Notes under the pieces: generated by a model
The model's input: only the letters and a program-made list of their open reading frames with translations
What the model was told of the DNA's origin: nothing
Databases searched by the model: none
Program-made: the position numbers and the translations under genes
NCBI GenBank assembly: GCA_033807695.1
Contig: CM066306.1
Location: forward strand, 2,790,001 to 2,854,000
DNA length: 64,000 nt
Direction: 5' to 3'
From: Daedaleopsis sinensis
Taxonomy: Eukaryota; Basidiomycota; Agaricomycetes; Polyporales; Polyporaceae
Part shown: positions 13,269-25,700 of the stretch, piece after piece
Position numbering within the stretch: the stretch's first letter is position 1
Layout of the letters: each line of letters begins with the position of its first letter

Positions 13269-13895
13269 ATATTCGGTCTTGGGTGGCCTGCCGTAAACGA
13301 TCTTGAGGAGTCGACGGCCCGGGCGTAACCTCTATAGAAAACCGCGACTGGCCCTGTTGTTGGTTGCTGGTCTTGTTGATCTGTTGACTTGGAATGTGTC
13401 TCGTTGAATATATATGTGTTGCTTGCATCCACTAGGTGCCAAGTTTTGGTCGAGGCTCGGGGTACTAGTGCTAAGTACTACTAAGTAGTTCTTACCTGCC
13501 AGTGCCAAGCACCGCGGCCGGCGTCGGGGGTTCTGAGCGATTCTCATGCGTTACTTAACCAGAAAGCTACACGACATTTCTTAGACTCAGTATCACTATC
13601 CTATCTATCCATTCTTGATAGTCACTCTATGAGCACTGAGCTTACAGGGTACTCGACGTTGAATCGTTGGTAGAGATGGTGTGACGAGCACTGTCACGCG
13701 CCGTATAAGTCGCCGGTCGGTGCCAAGCCGAGTCACAGAGAGTCACAGAGCGTCACACCCACTTGCGCCGAGAGCCGAAACCTTTTTTTCGAGTAGATTG
13801 CGATCCGACCTCTCCATACTGTCGACCTTGACAACCTCGCCAGCGGCGGACCGACTTTCTGCTCTCCACCATACGCTCAGACCTAGCTTAACATT
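13269..13895. other. Intergenic: peroxidase 3' UTR and eIF3c upstream region
   Basis: No coding region is supported. A GTCACAGA-type word repeats around 13733-13755 (AGTCACAGAGAGTCACAGAG), about 150 bp upstream of the eIF3c start. It could be an upstream element, but nothing shows this directly. Confidence 0.4.
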
Positions 13896-16801
13896 ATGTC
13901 TCGATTCTTCCGTGGCGCCGGTGACTCCGATTCCGACAGCTCTTCCTCTGAGGAGGAGGAGCTCATGTCCAGCGACGACGAGGGAACGAAGCAGGCCGCA
14001 CCCGCGGCCAAGCCCGCCATGTCCCGTTTCTTGAAAAGCGCGGGCGATTCCGACTCCTCCGACGAGTCGTCTGACGACGACGAGAGCGAGATCAGTAACG
14101 ACGAGGAAGCACAGCAGGCGAAACCCGCACGTAACCGGTTTTTGCAAGGCGCATCATCGGACGACGATTCGGACGAGGATGTCAAGCGCGTGGTGAAGAG
14201 CGCGAAGGATAAGAGGGTGGAGGAGATGGAGACCACCGGGAAGTCAATGGACAATGCGCTCAAGATTAATGACTGGGTCGCAATCCAAACCGGTATGTTC
14301 GCTGCGCCTCTTCCCGCAGTGGTTATACGGGCCTGTATGCGCGTGCCTCACATTCGAACCACATACAGAGTTCGACAAACTCGTTCGCATGGTGCAGCGG
14401 CAGCAAAATGTCTCCGAACCTGTCCCGCCATTCTATGTCCGCACCATCATCAGCCTCGAAAACTCGATTAATGTCGCTGTCGCAAAGGACAAGGAGTCGA
14501 AGAAAAAGATGAACGCGAGCAACGCTCGTGCGCTCACCGCTGTCAAGCAAAAGGTCAAGAAGATCCAGAAGGAGTTTGAGAAAGAAGTCAAGCGGTTCCA
14601 GGAGGTATGCTGCGATGCCTTCTCGGAAGTGAACCGTTACTGAAAGTGTGGTTAGGACCCTGAAGCCTTTGAGCGCGAATACCAGGCTACTCTCGCTCCT
14701 GAAGCGGCCGCCCCCGTCAAGACCAAGAAGCAAAAGAAGGGCGATGACGAAGAGGAGGATGAGGATTTCACGACTGTGGGCAAGGGTGGCAAAGCCATCC
14801 AGTTCACGCCGGAGAACATCTTCAAGACCTTGCAGATGGTGCAAGAGGCGCGCGGGAAAAAGGTGAGTTCTTTCAGTCATTATCCACTTCGAACCGTGAC
14901 TCAGAGCCCTCCTAGAACACCGACCGGACAGAACAGATTCGCATACTCGAGAAGCTGTTGGAGGTTTCTATCACTTCTTATCAGCGCATTCGGGTGCTCC
15001 TTTCGTTGATCGCCTCTCGTTTCGACTACAACTCTTCGGTCGCGACCCACATGCCTATAGACCTCTGGTCAGCGGCGCAACGGGAAGTGGATCAGCTGAT
15101 CGCCATTGTTGCGACAGAGTCCGCATACTCCATCCAGGAGATCACAGAAGACTACGATGACCTCGCAGAGCGATCACCGTCGACGGAGAAGGATGGCATA
15201 GTTCGCATCCGTGGCAGTGTTATCAGCTTCGTCGACCGCCTCGACGACGAGTTCACGAAGAGTCTGCAAAACATTGACCCTCACGGCACGGAGTACGTTG
15301 ACAGGCTGAAGGACGAGAAGGGCTTGTACTGCACCATCTGCCGTGCACAGGCGCTGTACGAGAAGACGAAGCAGGAAGACCCCCTTGGACGCGTGATCAT
15401 GCGTCGGCTAGAGCATATATACTCGAAGGTAGATTTTACCTTCTGCTCGAAAGAGTTTCGTACGCTCACTACCTGAACCTCAGCCCGATCCAGTTGTTCT
15501 CGCTCTTGAAGCTACTGTCTCCGTTTCCGACATCAAGCCTTCAGTCGTTCTCGCGTCTGACGGGCAAACATCCTCCTTGATCCACTCGTTGTGCGTTCAC
15601 TCCTACAAATCTGGCAACTCTCTTCTCCGTACCCGTGCTATGCTCTGCCACATCTTCCACTACGCCCTCCACAACGACTTCCACACTGCGCGCGACATGC
15701 TTCTTATGTCACATCTGCAAGAGTCGATCCACAACGCGGACGTCGCGACTCAGATCCTCTACAACAGGACTGTGGTCCAGTTGGGTCTGAGCGCTTTCCG
15801 ATGCGGCCTGATCAAGGAGTCTCAGGCCACGCTGCAGGATATCTGCGCGACGCAACGCGTCAAGGAGTTGCTCGCACAGGGTGTTCACCAACAACGTTTC
15901 CAGGTTCTCACGCCTGAGCAGGAGAAAGCAGAGCGGCAACGGCAACTTCCTTTCCATATGCACATCAACACCGAGTTGCTCGAAGCTGCGTTCCTCGTCT
16001 CAAGCATGCTCGTCGAAATTCCCCTGCTTGCCAGCATCGACTCGGAGGAGCAGAAGCGCAAGGCAATCTCGAAGCCGTTCCGGAGGCTGCTCGACTTCGC
16101 GGACAGGCAGGTCTTCACCGGTCCACCAGAGAGCACGCGCGACCACATCATGCAAGCAAGCAAGGCACTCCAGAACGGCGAGTGGGAGAAGTGCCGGGAT
16201 CTTATCCAGAGCATCAAGATCTGGAGCCTGATGCCCGAGTGCGCCGCGGTCAAGGAGATGCTCGCGAAGCGGATACAAGAGGAGGGACTGCGGACATACC
16301 TCTTCACGTACGCGCCGCACTACAGCGCGCTCTCGCTCTCGTTGCTCGCCAGGACCTTCTCGCTCACTCTGCGTACCGTCACGTCGATCGTCTCCAAGAT
16401 GATCTGGACCGAAGAGCTCGCGGCGTCGCTCGACCAATCTGCAGGCGTCATCACCTTCAACCGCATGGAGATGACGCGTACGCAGCAGCTCGCACAGACG
16501 CTCGCCGACAAGGTCAACGCCTTGGTCGAGCAGAACGAGAAGTCGCTCGACCAGAAGCTCGGCCTCTCCACGTGGAACGAGCGTGCGGATGGTGGGAAGG
16601 GAGACAAGCGCGGTGAACAGACGGAGGGGAGGAATCGCCGTGAAAACCGACGAGGCGGAGCCCGTGGTGAGTGATTAATTTGTCGCTTCTTGCGCATATG
16701 TTGACTTGGGTCGTCTAGGTGGTGCGCGTGGAGGACGCGGCGCACGGTTCGCTCAGGGTCTTGGCTCGCAAATGGCTGGGAACACGCAACGAAACCGGTG
16801 A
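13896..16801 (+). CDS. NIP1: Translation initiation factor eIF3 subunit C
   Basis: Six exons: 13896-14292, 14369-14604, 14656-14862, 14916-15428, 15484-16666 and 16719-16801. The protein is a core subunit of eIF3, which binds the 40S ribosome and recruits eIF1, eIF2 and eIF5. The acidic N-terminus carries three short repeats of the form (S/N)RFxxxAxxSDxx[25 protein letters not shown] and [13 protein letters not shown]. The characteristic eIF3c region follows: [25 protein letters not shown], the [19 protein letters not shown] segment, [24 protein letters not shown], and a C-terminal PCI/winged-helix domain ([19 protein letters not shown], then [21 protein letters not shown]). The tail is an RGG-type Arg/Gly-rich segment completed by the last small exon. 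The gene is convergent with eIF2B gamma. Confidence 0.94.
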
Positions 16802-16942
16802 AAGGGGCGGTTTGTATCATGAACCTCTACGATTGCTCTATGGATACACTTATATCGATTATGCTGTGAACCCGCATGTCGCCTTCTTGTACTGTACTGT
16901 TGTATCGCTAGCATACACACAGTCATATGTGAACATTCCCCT

Positions 16943-18929
16943 TTACTCGCTCTCTTCCTCTGTGTTGTCCTCGCTGTCGTCTTCGTCTGAGTCGCAGGAC
17001 TCAGAGGTCTCGTGCGCTGCCCAGTCGGACGCCTCCAGCTTCTCGCTCTTATAGCTCTCTGTATGTATGATGTTAGTCAGGGCACGAGGACTAGAAGAAC
17101 CGACTGACCGCCTTGCTGAACCTCGTACGCCGGTTGTGTGACGCAGCGAGACAACTCCGCTTTCGCATGGACCTTAGTGCCCTGCCCGAGGATACACCCG
17201 TCCAGCTTTACACTGGTGCCGTTCAGTGAGTCAGTCGCCTCGTCTTTCAGCTTCCTCATGGCAAACAAGCTCACCCTTCTCCGATGACGCAATGGTCCAA
17301 AATCACACAACCTACAACCTTGGCCATCTTGCTGATGACGCAGTGCTTGCCGATGACGGACCGTTTGATGGTCGTACGCTCCTCCACCCGTGTCGAGCGG
17401 CCGATGATTGAGTCCCCAGATATCTGGGCCTTTGGGTCGATGAGTGACCGGTTCTCTGGGTCTGTCGGAAGGCTGTAACTCGTCGATGCTAGGAACTGTA
17501 GAAAGTTGTAGGTGAGCGGGCGATGTCTGGCGCAGAACTGTCCGGCGCAGAAATTTCCGGAAGAGAGAATAGGGCTCTGTACGTACAAAGCGGTTCAGTT
17601 CCAGGTAGGAGTGCAGGTTATTCGCTCTAGAGGCAAAGCCAGACGATGCGCGATGAAGGACCAGTCCGACGCGCAAACTAGGTTCGACTGCGTCCTCGTC
17701 CTCTTGCTGGACCGGGGATGGGACGGTAGATCGTAGGTGCTCGTCGTCAACATCGAAGCCCTCAGTCACATGTTGTAGGTGCTGCTTCTGCGTCGGAAGG
17801 TGCAACGTAGAGTGTTTCAGCGCCGACCCAAGGGAGACGTTGTTCGTCATAGTGCTTAAGACTTGACATGGAGATCTTGTGAGCACCACTAACAGCTGCG
17901 CGACGAACCGCTCACCATTTCCGTACTTCTCCCGTCGCGTTCGTTGATAATGCGGTTTGCATAACCAAGGGATGAATTCCTCCCTGAACGAGTCGAGGTG
18001 CGATTTTTCGGTCAGTGCGTCGAGTACCGCCCTTTTGCAGACGTATACGTGAGAGTCCCTGAACCTGGACGAGAGCTTTGTCCGCGGATACCTGTGTTTG
18101 AGAGTGAGCGTAAGCCTGACTCCGACGGCTACACTGGGTTAGCGATACTCACTGCGAAAGCATGCTCATGCGGAAGTCAAACTCCTCGTTGTTCTTGTCT
18201 AGATCGTCGGGCGTATCCACGTGAAGTAGGGTTTGCGACCGTTCATCGAAGACAATAGGAATATTGGAGGGGAGGATTCCCCATTCCTCCGTGGCCGACC
18301 CCTTATCCTGACGACTGGCCTCATAGAAGCAGGCGGTGGCAATGGAGCCATCGTAAGTCGAGTCTGTCCGAAACTTGTTAAGAATCTGGGTGAGGGACAG
18401 CTCCGGGGGCGGAACGAAATCGCAGGGGAGGATGATAAAGTCCGATTGGATCCTTGAGGCGAAATGTCGAAGGACCGTGCACGTCCCCTCCGCTAGATCC
18501 TGAGATTGCTCGTATGTTTGTATATCTATGCGGAGAGATGGAAGTGATGAGGAGATGTCGGATTGGATGTAGTTAGACATCGCTGAACGATGTGAGGTTG
18601 GACATATGAGCAAAATATCTAGAAGTCCAGAGAAAATTTTGTCAGGGTTGTCTTCTGTAACAAGTGAGCATATTAGACTGTACATACCAGCAACTCCAGA
18701 CTGCTCCAACCAGGCAAGAGGATATTCGATCATCGGTTTGTTTGCAATAGGCAGTAACGCCTTGAGGGATGGTCCATCGCCTTGACTGCTCGTAAGAGGC
18801 AACAGTCTGAGCGCATGTCAGCAATGTTATGCGCACAGATGCAGAGTCTTACTCGTTGCCAAAGCCCGCGAGGATCACGGCGATGAACTCGCGGGTTACG
18901 ATCTTGTTAGATGACTCCTCGAAGTCCAT
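16943..18929 (-). CDS. GCD1: Translation initiation factor eIF2B subunit gamma (Gcd1)
   Basis: eIF2B is the guanine nucleotide exchange factor for eIF2; gamma pairs with epsilon in the catalytic half. The start is ATG at 18929 (MDFEESSNKIVTREFIAVILAG). Nucleotidyltransferase-like motifs follow: AVILAGFGN, then LKALLPIANKPMIEYPLAWLE. The middle holds FIILPCDFVPPPELSL and ends of the same fold. The C-terminal third is a left-handed beta-helix of hexapeptide repeats (QISGDSIIGRSTRVEE, IKRSVIGKHCVISKMAKVVG, CVILDHCVIGEG, CILGQGTKVHAKAELSRCV). It ends in an acidic SDSDEDDSEDNTEEESE tail. Several short introns are present and were not all placed exactly. Its stop is only 141 bp from the eIF3c stop. 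Confidence 0.9.
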
Positions 18930-19421
18930 GGTAAAGTTGCAAACCACGATCTAGGGTTTCACTGAAACTTATGTCAATCAAGCGCCTGTGCTGTCAAGGC
19001 AAGCGCCCGCATTCCATTGGTTAGTACTTCGAATGTGACTAGTACAGCTCTTCGTACTGTCAAAGGGTGTAGTATTTGCTCTTGATCATCACAAAGAATG
19101 CGAGAGTTCAACTGCTGCTCGATAAACCTTTTCACCATCAAAGCGTAGGATGAACGTAAATACATATGAATATTTCGAAATCGACTTGAAATAGCCCCAG
19201 GCTATGGCCCACGATTTCGATATGGTGCTCGAGCAAGTTGTCAAGATCCAGAAGCAACCATCTTCGGACCAATCCTCTTGTAGAGCGAAAGTATTTTCAT
19301 AAGAGAAGCGATGTAAGTAACTACAATCATGTATATCAATCGTGTCTTGATGTCGGCAGTGTCAGTGACGGCGAAAGGCTTCGTGTGGATGCACGCTTAC
19401 CAGTGATATCTGTATTTACCC
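18930..19421. other. Intergenic between eIF2B gamma and partner gene A
   Basis: I see no gene here. The stretch holds the upstream region of eIF2B gamma and the 3' flank of partner gene A. Confidence 0.4.
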
Positions 19422-20453
19422 CTACTCAAGACTGAGAGCGGCGATTGACAGCTGCTCTCCGTCGTCGTCATAGACGTCGTCAACAGAGATTGAGAGTGTT
19501 TCTCCGTCGGCACTCAGCATGACAGAGGTACCATCCCCATCACAAGCTGTGACGAACGACATAGCGTCTTCATCCAAGTCGCCAGACTCTGAGTCCGCGT
19601 CCAGAGCTTCCTGCACCAGCGTGATTGCAAGGTCTGTGACAGACCGCACGCAGTACCTGGGCGCCCTCGTGCCAAGGTTCGAGGGTCCTCCGTCGGCGTC
19701 TGTGGAAGATAGTCAAACGATATCGCAGCATCCATGACGAGGGACAACTTACCGCCTGAGGCGTCGGGTACTAGCTCAGCAGTTCCGGACACTACACATA
19801 GTGAGCTTCATGAAGAGGGGACCGGATGTAAGAGAGCATGCGTACCGGAGTAAGTTCTGGGATGCTTGCATTCGCTTTGATTTTCGGCTTCCCCGGTCGG
19901 GCGCATATTTAGGGAGAGTGTAAACGATTGATCCGCTATAGTAAGTCGTGAGATATGGCAGGATGAGAGGACCTAAATTGTTACCTCCACAATGAAGATT
20001 AAGACTTGCCCCAGCACCTGCTTCTATCTCTACATTCTCGAACTTTAGTCTGAGTACTCCTGGAGGTGGGCCAGCAGGATCCCCCCCGCACCGAGTCTGC
20101 TGTTGATCTACAATTGATTGAGTATCACAATCGGAGCATGGCGGCGTGGCACCGGGAGAAGCGAGCACATACCCATGCCTCCGTGGTCACCATCGCTGGC
20201 CACGTCACAAGTAGCTGGTTCCAACACCAGTCTTCTCTGTGCCGAAGCTGATATCCTCTTCAAGACGATGATGAGAAGTGTCATGGACCCGTGAGTCTCG
20301 GTCGGTGCTGGGAACTAGATCCAGAATGACGCACCTCTACCTCGAGATAATATTTTTCGACTCTGTTGTAGTATTTACGCGCCTTTCTGAACACTTTAAC
20401 TGGGTGCTTTGCGACATCCCTTAGTCTAGTAGACGGTAGAAGTTTCTGCACGA
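19422..20453 (-). pseudogene. Partner gene A, 3' portion (unknown family), separated from its 5' end by a LINE
   Basis: This is the downstream part of a gene whose first exon lies at 39036-38849. The rest of exon 2 is 20438-20335 and begins CTACCGTCT, continuing the reading LLPSTRLRDVAKHPVK. Exon 3 (20257-20173) codes RISASAQRRLVLEP and following residues. Exon 4 holds KFENVEIEAGAGASL. Exon 5 holds CKHPRTYS. Two 3' exons code VSGTAELVPDA and then YCVRSVTDLAITLVQEAL, with an acidic DEDAMSFVTACDGDGTS end. All exons match the intact paralogue at 42434-43658 in order and phase. I see no internal stop, so the retrotransposon insertion appears to be the only lesion. Function is unknown; no catalytic motif or membrane span was recognised. 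Confidence 0.75.
20439..20453. repeat. LINE target-site duplication, left copy
   Basis: The 15-bp sequence GAAGTTTCTGCACGA is repeated exactly at 38753-38767, directly after the LINE poly-A run. It lies inside exon 2 of partner gene A. A duplication of this length next to a poly-A end is typical of target-primed reverse transcription. Confidence 0.88.
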
Positions 20454-22130
20454 GGGGGGCTCCTCTTCCACATACCACCACCACCGTACTTTTCCCACGG
20501 TCCCTGGCACATTGGAGCAGCCATACCGGGGCCAAACCCTCATGCAACTACGACCCGTAACAACAGCGATATACAGGATCTTTGCGAGATAACTAGGGTG
20601 TGTAGGAAGGAGGGAGCGGAAGAACCCCAGACATCAGCCTCCAATCATACGGATAAGTTCGAGACGCATGAGGCTGCACAAGGTAGCCGAGCCGAATGTT
20701 CGGCCCATGCAGGTGCAGAGGGCATAGACATCGCACGCCAAAACAAAACCGCACGGACTACGAGCACGGCTCGCCGTCGGTAGAAGATGTCGCACACCCC
20801 AGGCTGGACGAGCCTGAAGGACGAGTGCCAGCTCAGCCGTCCTGATAAACACGAACAAACAGGGAGTCCGAGCCGAGGTGCCGGGCGCTCCACGGCATTC
20901 GCCGCACTGAAACATAGCAGCAGAGAGCCGAGAGTCTCGCTGCACTTGTAGCCCACTCGCCGCACGCCGCATGCCCACACCATGAGCACACTGAGAGAAC
21001 GCAGCCTGGTTGTGCTGCCCGCGCTAACCATCCACGCGAGGGCACGGACCCGGACATATCGTCGGAAACTTTTCCGTAGTACTGGATGGGAAATGCAAGT
21101 GAGTCATACGCATCACACAGAGAAATGAGATGAAACACTGTACGAACGCGAACATCTCTGATAGCCTGACGAGCGGCTAGATACAAATGATAACATCCAA
21201 GATAACATCCAAGATATGAGACAACTAGTCTCCGTGACGGAACCCCGGTGGACCGCATAGCCGAGAGGCTATAAGTCTAGCAAGCACGATGCCCATCATG
21301 AGAACCCCACGACCACAAGCTCTCCCATGTACAGACGCACCATGCAAGAACCTCTGAAGCCCGGCCCCGAGCGTCCGCCTGCGCACACACATAGGTCAGC
21401 CACGCTCGAGACGTCTCATTCGATACGCACCTCAGTCGTGAGCAGCAGAACTGCAGAAAAGGGTGCGTAGGAGGGAGAGTAGAGCGACGTAGTAGCTGAC
21501 GCGCACGTAGGACCGTGGCACGTCGACGTAGCAAAAGTGACTCCCTCCGCCCCGGTGCAGTCGTCCGTCAATCCCGTGGCAAAGAAGAACGGCAGTGTCC
21601 CAGCGCAGCTCAGCGATGCCGATGAGGGACACCCAGTAGCCTGGGGAGGCAGACCCGCACGGGACGAGGCGCAAACAATCCCCAGCCACGAAAAGGCGTT
21701 CAGGCTCGCAAACACCACCTCTGAGGAGGATGAAGGTGCGGCGCCCTTCAATAGACAGAACAGGATCTTCACTGACAATCATGCTGGGATAGAACGTTGG
21801 GAGGCTGATGATGCGTTCCATCTGAGCGAGGAGGCGAAGCTACGCACTCGCGCTCGACGCTAGGCCATTAAATATGTGCATGTATAAACTTCCATGCAAA
21901 AATTTTAGTAACAGACATCCGAATGGATCGCATATTGTGTAAGACGTACCTGAATCTTCATCCCAAAGGCGGTATAGACATACGCGATAGGGAACTGACA
22001 CACTTGTCATGAACAGATAGTTCCATGAAGCGAATTGTACTCATATAACTTAGGACGAGATGCTGACCCGCACCAGACCTAGACAACCCCCCCTTCTATC
22101 CTCGCAGCTCGACGCACAGGTCGCAGAGAC
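20454..22130 (+). other. LINE 5' region, first part (left of the copia insertion)
   Basis: This stretch lies between the left target-site duplication and the copia element. A plus-strand frame at 21537-21863 (108 residues, polar, acidic) is open but has no recognised domain. Around 21188-21215 the word GATAACATCCAA is tandemly repeated. Promoter function is expected by analogy with other LINEs and is not shown by the sequence. Confidence 0.4.
22126..22130. repeat. copia target-site duplication GAGAC, left copy
   Basis: GAGAC directly precedes the LTR at 22131. The same five bases follow the other LTR at 28552-28556. Confidence 0.9.
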
Positions 22131-22738
22131 TGATGAAGTCTGAACCTGTGAAGGCAAAGAGACGCAACAACTAGAGACACACGGAAGGGCGTCCTCAGTC
22201 AGTGAGCAAAAAGACTATAACATAGATGAGCAAGTACCTAGAGACACACGGAAGGGCGCTGTAGATACTTGTAAGTAAAGCATAAGAGAGCATATGTAGG
22301 TGAGTGTACTTACTCCTCAGTCAGTGAGCAAAAAGACTGAGGAGTCCGAGCCAAAGAGTCCCTCCTTATATACCGTATAGGAGTAGCATGAGTAAGCGAC
22401 TAGAGGAGAGACATGTGACGAGATGAGTCAGGTAGTACGAGGCTGACTCATGAGGAACGGAGTGAGCTGAGTCGTGCTGTGCGTAGCTGACTCAGTAGAA
22501 ACAAAGAGATATCTAAAGAAGGGAATAAAGGAGTGATCATCTGACCACGGAGAAGTGATCTGTAGCGACGTAGAACGACAAATGAAGGAGAGAAGCAATG
22601 AAAATACAAGAGTTGCTATATAGGGAACAATGAACGAGAGATAAAAGGTAACAGAGATAACCGAGAGAAGTATCGTATGAGGCTGTGTCCATAGCGTCTA
22701 ACACGCTTCTATCTGTACAACTAACCACAAGTTCAACA
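22131..22738 (-). repeat. 3' LTR of the copia element
   Basis: The ends on the plus strand are TGATGAAG and TTCAACA, giving TG...CA termini. It contains two internal direct repeats. One is CTAGAGACACACGGAAGGGC near 22171 and 22239. The other is CCTCAGTCAGTGAGCAAAAA near 22194 and 22316. Confidence 0.95.
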
Positions 22739-22749
22739 CTCCCACTCGT

Positions 22750-25700
22750 TCAAGACGCGGAAGTAACAAGACCAGATTCCTTAACAAAGTACTCCAATAT
22801 AGAGAAGGAGACGTTCTTCGTCAGGGTGTCTGCCAAGTTCTTCTTCGATTCGACATAGAAGATGTCCATGCTCCCACTTTCGATGTACTCCCGTACAAAG
22901 TGGTAGCGCACTTCAATGTGCTTGGTCCTTCGGTCAACAGACGGGTTATCTGCAAGAAAGATAGCACCCTGGTTGTCGATACACAGAGGTGTTGCAGAAG
23001 AGATGTCGTCCCCGATCTCATCACCAAAGGTCCTTAGCCACATCATCTGACGACTGGCGTCCGAACACGCCTTATATTCCGCTTCAGTAGAAGAAAGCGA
23101 AACAGTAGACTGTCGACGAGACGTCCAGCAGACTGCACCACCAGCCATCAGGTAGACGAAGCCAGTTTGGGAATGCCGATCATCACGATCCTCAGCCCAG
23201 TCTGAATCGGAGTAGCCGATCAAACCAGCTTTGGTCGCACCGTCATAGCGTACACAGTAATGCTTTGTACCCTTGAGATATCGGAGAACGTAGAAGAGGT
23301 AGGTGAGATGTTCATCCGAAGGGTTCGCAGCATACTTGCCTAGACGGCTGATGGCGAAGGAGATGTCCGGTCGCGTCCCGAGACAGGCATAGAGAAGACT
23401 GCCTAGTAGACTCTGGAAACGCTTGAGGAGAGATGCCGATGCTTCCACTGTAGCTTGGACTAGAAGAGCTCCAGCGGGAAGAGGAGTGCGCGCGGGCTTG
23501 CAGTTCACCATCTGATAGGTCTCCAGAATGGCGTCGATGTACTCTTCCTGGTCAATATCGAGAGTCCGCGAGTGACGATCTCGACGTACACGTAGACCAA
23601 GGAATCGTTGAAGCGGACCTAAGTCCGTCATCTTGTACTGTTTGCCTAACGCTTTCTTGATGTTGTCGATCCGTTTGCGACTAGGACCCATGAGAAGTAG
23701 GTCGTCGACATACAGAACAACGATTGTCGTGAAATCCTCCCCTTGTCGGCGATATACGTAGACTCCGGCATCAGAATAGGTCCGAACGAACCCTTGTTCC
23801 TTCAAAGACTCATGGATCTTCTTGTTCCATTGGCGCGAGGCTTGCTTAAGACCATAGATAGCCTTCTTAAGCAGACAAACGTGATCCTCTTTGCCAGAAA
23901 CGACCCAACCCTCCGGTTGCTCCATGTAGATTTCTTCGTCCAGATCGCCATTCAGGAACGCAGTCTTTACATCCATCGCATCGATCTCCCAGTCCTCTAG
24001 CGCAGCGTGCGCAAAGAGATACCGGATGGACTCAAATCGAGCGACAGGCGAGAAGGTTTCGTTGTAGTCCTTCCCATAGACTTGTGTATAACCCTTAGCT
24101 ACAACGCGAGCTTTAAAGCGACCATCAGATTTGCGATCATAGACCCATCGGCACTTGACGACGGCTCGGTCCTTTGGACGAGGAACCAAGATCCATGTCT
24201 TGTTAGCCATGAGAGACTCATACTCCGAACGTTCCGCTTCTTGCCACTGTGCCGCATCCGGCGAAGCCATAGCGTCCCGATGATGTTCAGGAATGCCAGA
24301 CTTATACCGAGAATAGTGCAAATACGATAGAATTGCTTCCGCCTCACGCTGATGTCCATCATCATCCGTCCGTCTGTCTATCTGAGCAGGAGGTTCATCA
24401 CCGTAGACATTGTCCTCATTCCGCTTGGAATGCTGTCCCTTGTTCTCACGAGTAGAACGACGAGGGGGTTCTGCGACAGGAGGATGTCGTTGGCGACGGT
24501 GGTCAGGACGGGGTGCTTGGACTACAGGAGGAGGATTAGCGGGCGGAGCTTGCGGCGGTGGCTGTTGTGGTTGAGCAGGAACTGGAGCAGGCTCGTCATC
24601 TTGAGAGTCAGGAGGAGGAGGTATAGGAAGGTCCGGATCATCGGCGTCGACTTGATCGTCAGACTCCTCTGAATCACGGAGGTTCGGAAATGGACTGTCA
24701 TCGGGGGTAGAACGACGACTGCCGGTGTCCTTACGTGCAGGAAAGACAGTCTCGTCGAAGACTACATCGCGTGAGACTTCGACTTGACGGGAGGCTGGGT
24801 TCCATAGACGATACCCCTTGGAACCTGGCTCATAGCCCACAAAGATCATCTCGACTGCCTTCGGGTCGAGCTTCCCATCTCTTTGTTGTCTCTGCACGTG
24901 AACGTAGGCTTTACACCCAAATACCCGGAAGTAGGAAGCATCAGGCTTCTTTCCTGACCAGACGGTAATGGGGCATTGCCATTTGAGGCGACGCATAGGT
25001 TGACGATTGTAGATATGAACGGCGGCGTCGAGTGCAAGTTTCCAGAATCCGTGAGAAAGGCCGGCAAAGTGAAGCATGCACAAAGCCTTCTCAGTAATCG
25101 TACGGATCCATCGCTCAGCACGTCCATTCTGTTGTGGTGTCCCAGGGAGAGTTTTATCGTGCTCAATCCCTTGTTCGCGCAGCAAAGCCTGAAATTCTTC
25201 GGACATGTATTCCCCTCCTCGATCGGATCGTACGGTTCTGATCTTACGACCAGTCTGCGTCTCAGCCCATGCCTTAAAGTCCTTAAAGGCAGTGATCTGA
25301 TCTGACTTCTTCTTCATGGACGTCGCAACAGCTAGTCCAGAATGGTCGTCGACGTACGCAGAGAAGTAGTTATAACCACCAATCGAGGTACTCATCGGGC
25401 CAGCTAAATCCATGTGGATCATATCGCACGGACCTTCAGAGCGTTTGTCAGAGGGAGGGAACGGAGCACGATGCTGTTTGCCTTTCGCACATCCGTCGCA
25501 AGGTTTGTCCGAAGCGGGTCCTACATCGGGAACCCCTTCAACGGCCTTAGGAATACGTGTCACGGCCTCCTTGCCAGGATGACCCCAGCGTTGGTGAATG
25601 AGATCGTGAGGGAGAGACTTAGGAACCGCTTGAACAGAGCGATTCTTCTCGGGTATCCACAAATGAGTGATGTAAAGATTGACACTTGGAAGATGGCGGG

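Noticed and set aside
20600..22100. Minus-strand membrane-protein gene split by copia together with frames at 28558-29061
   Set aside because: Hydrophobic minus-strand frames exist, but no splice-consistent gene could be built. The interval lies inside the LINE boundaries given by the target-site duplication.
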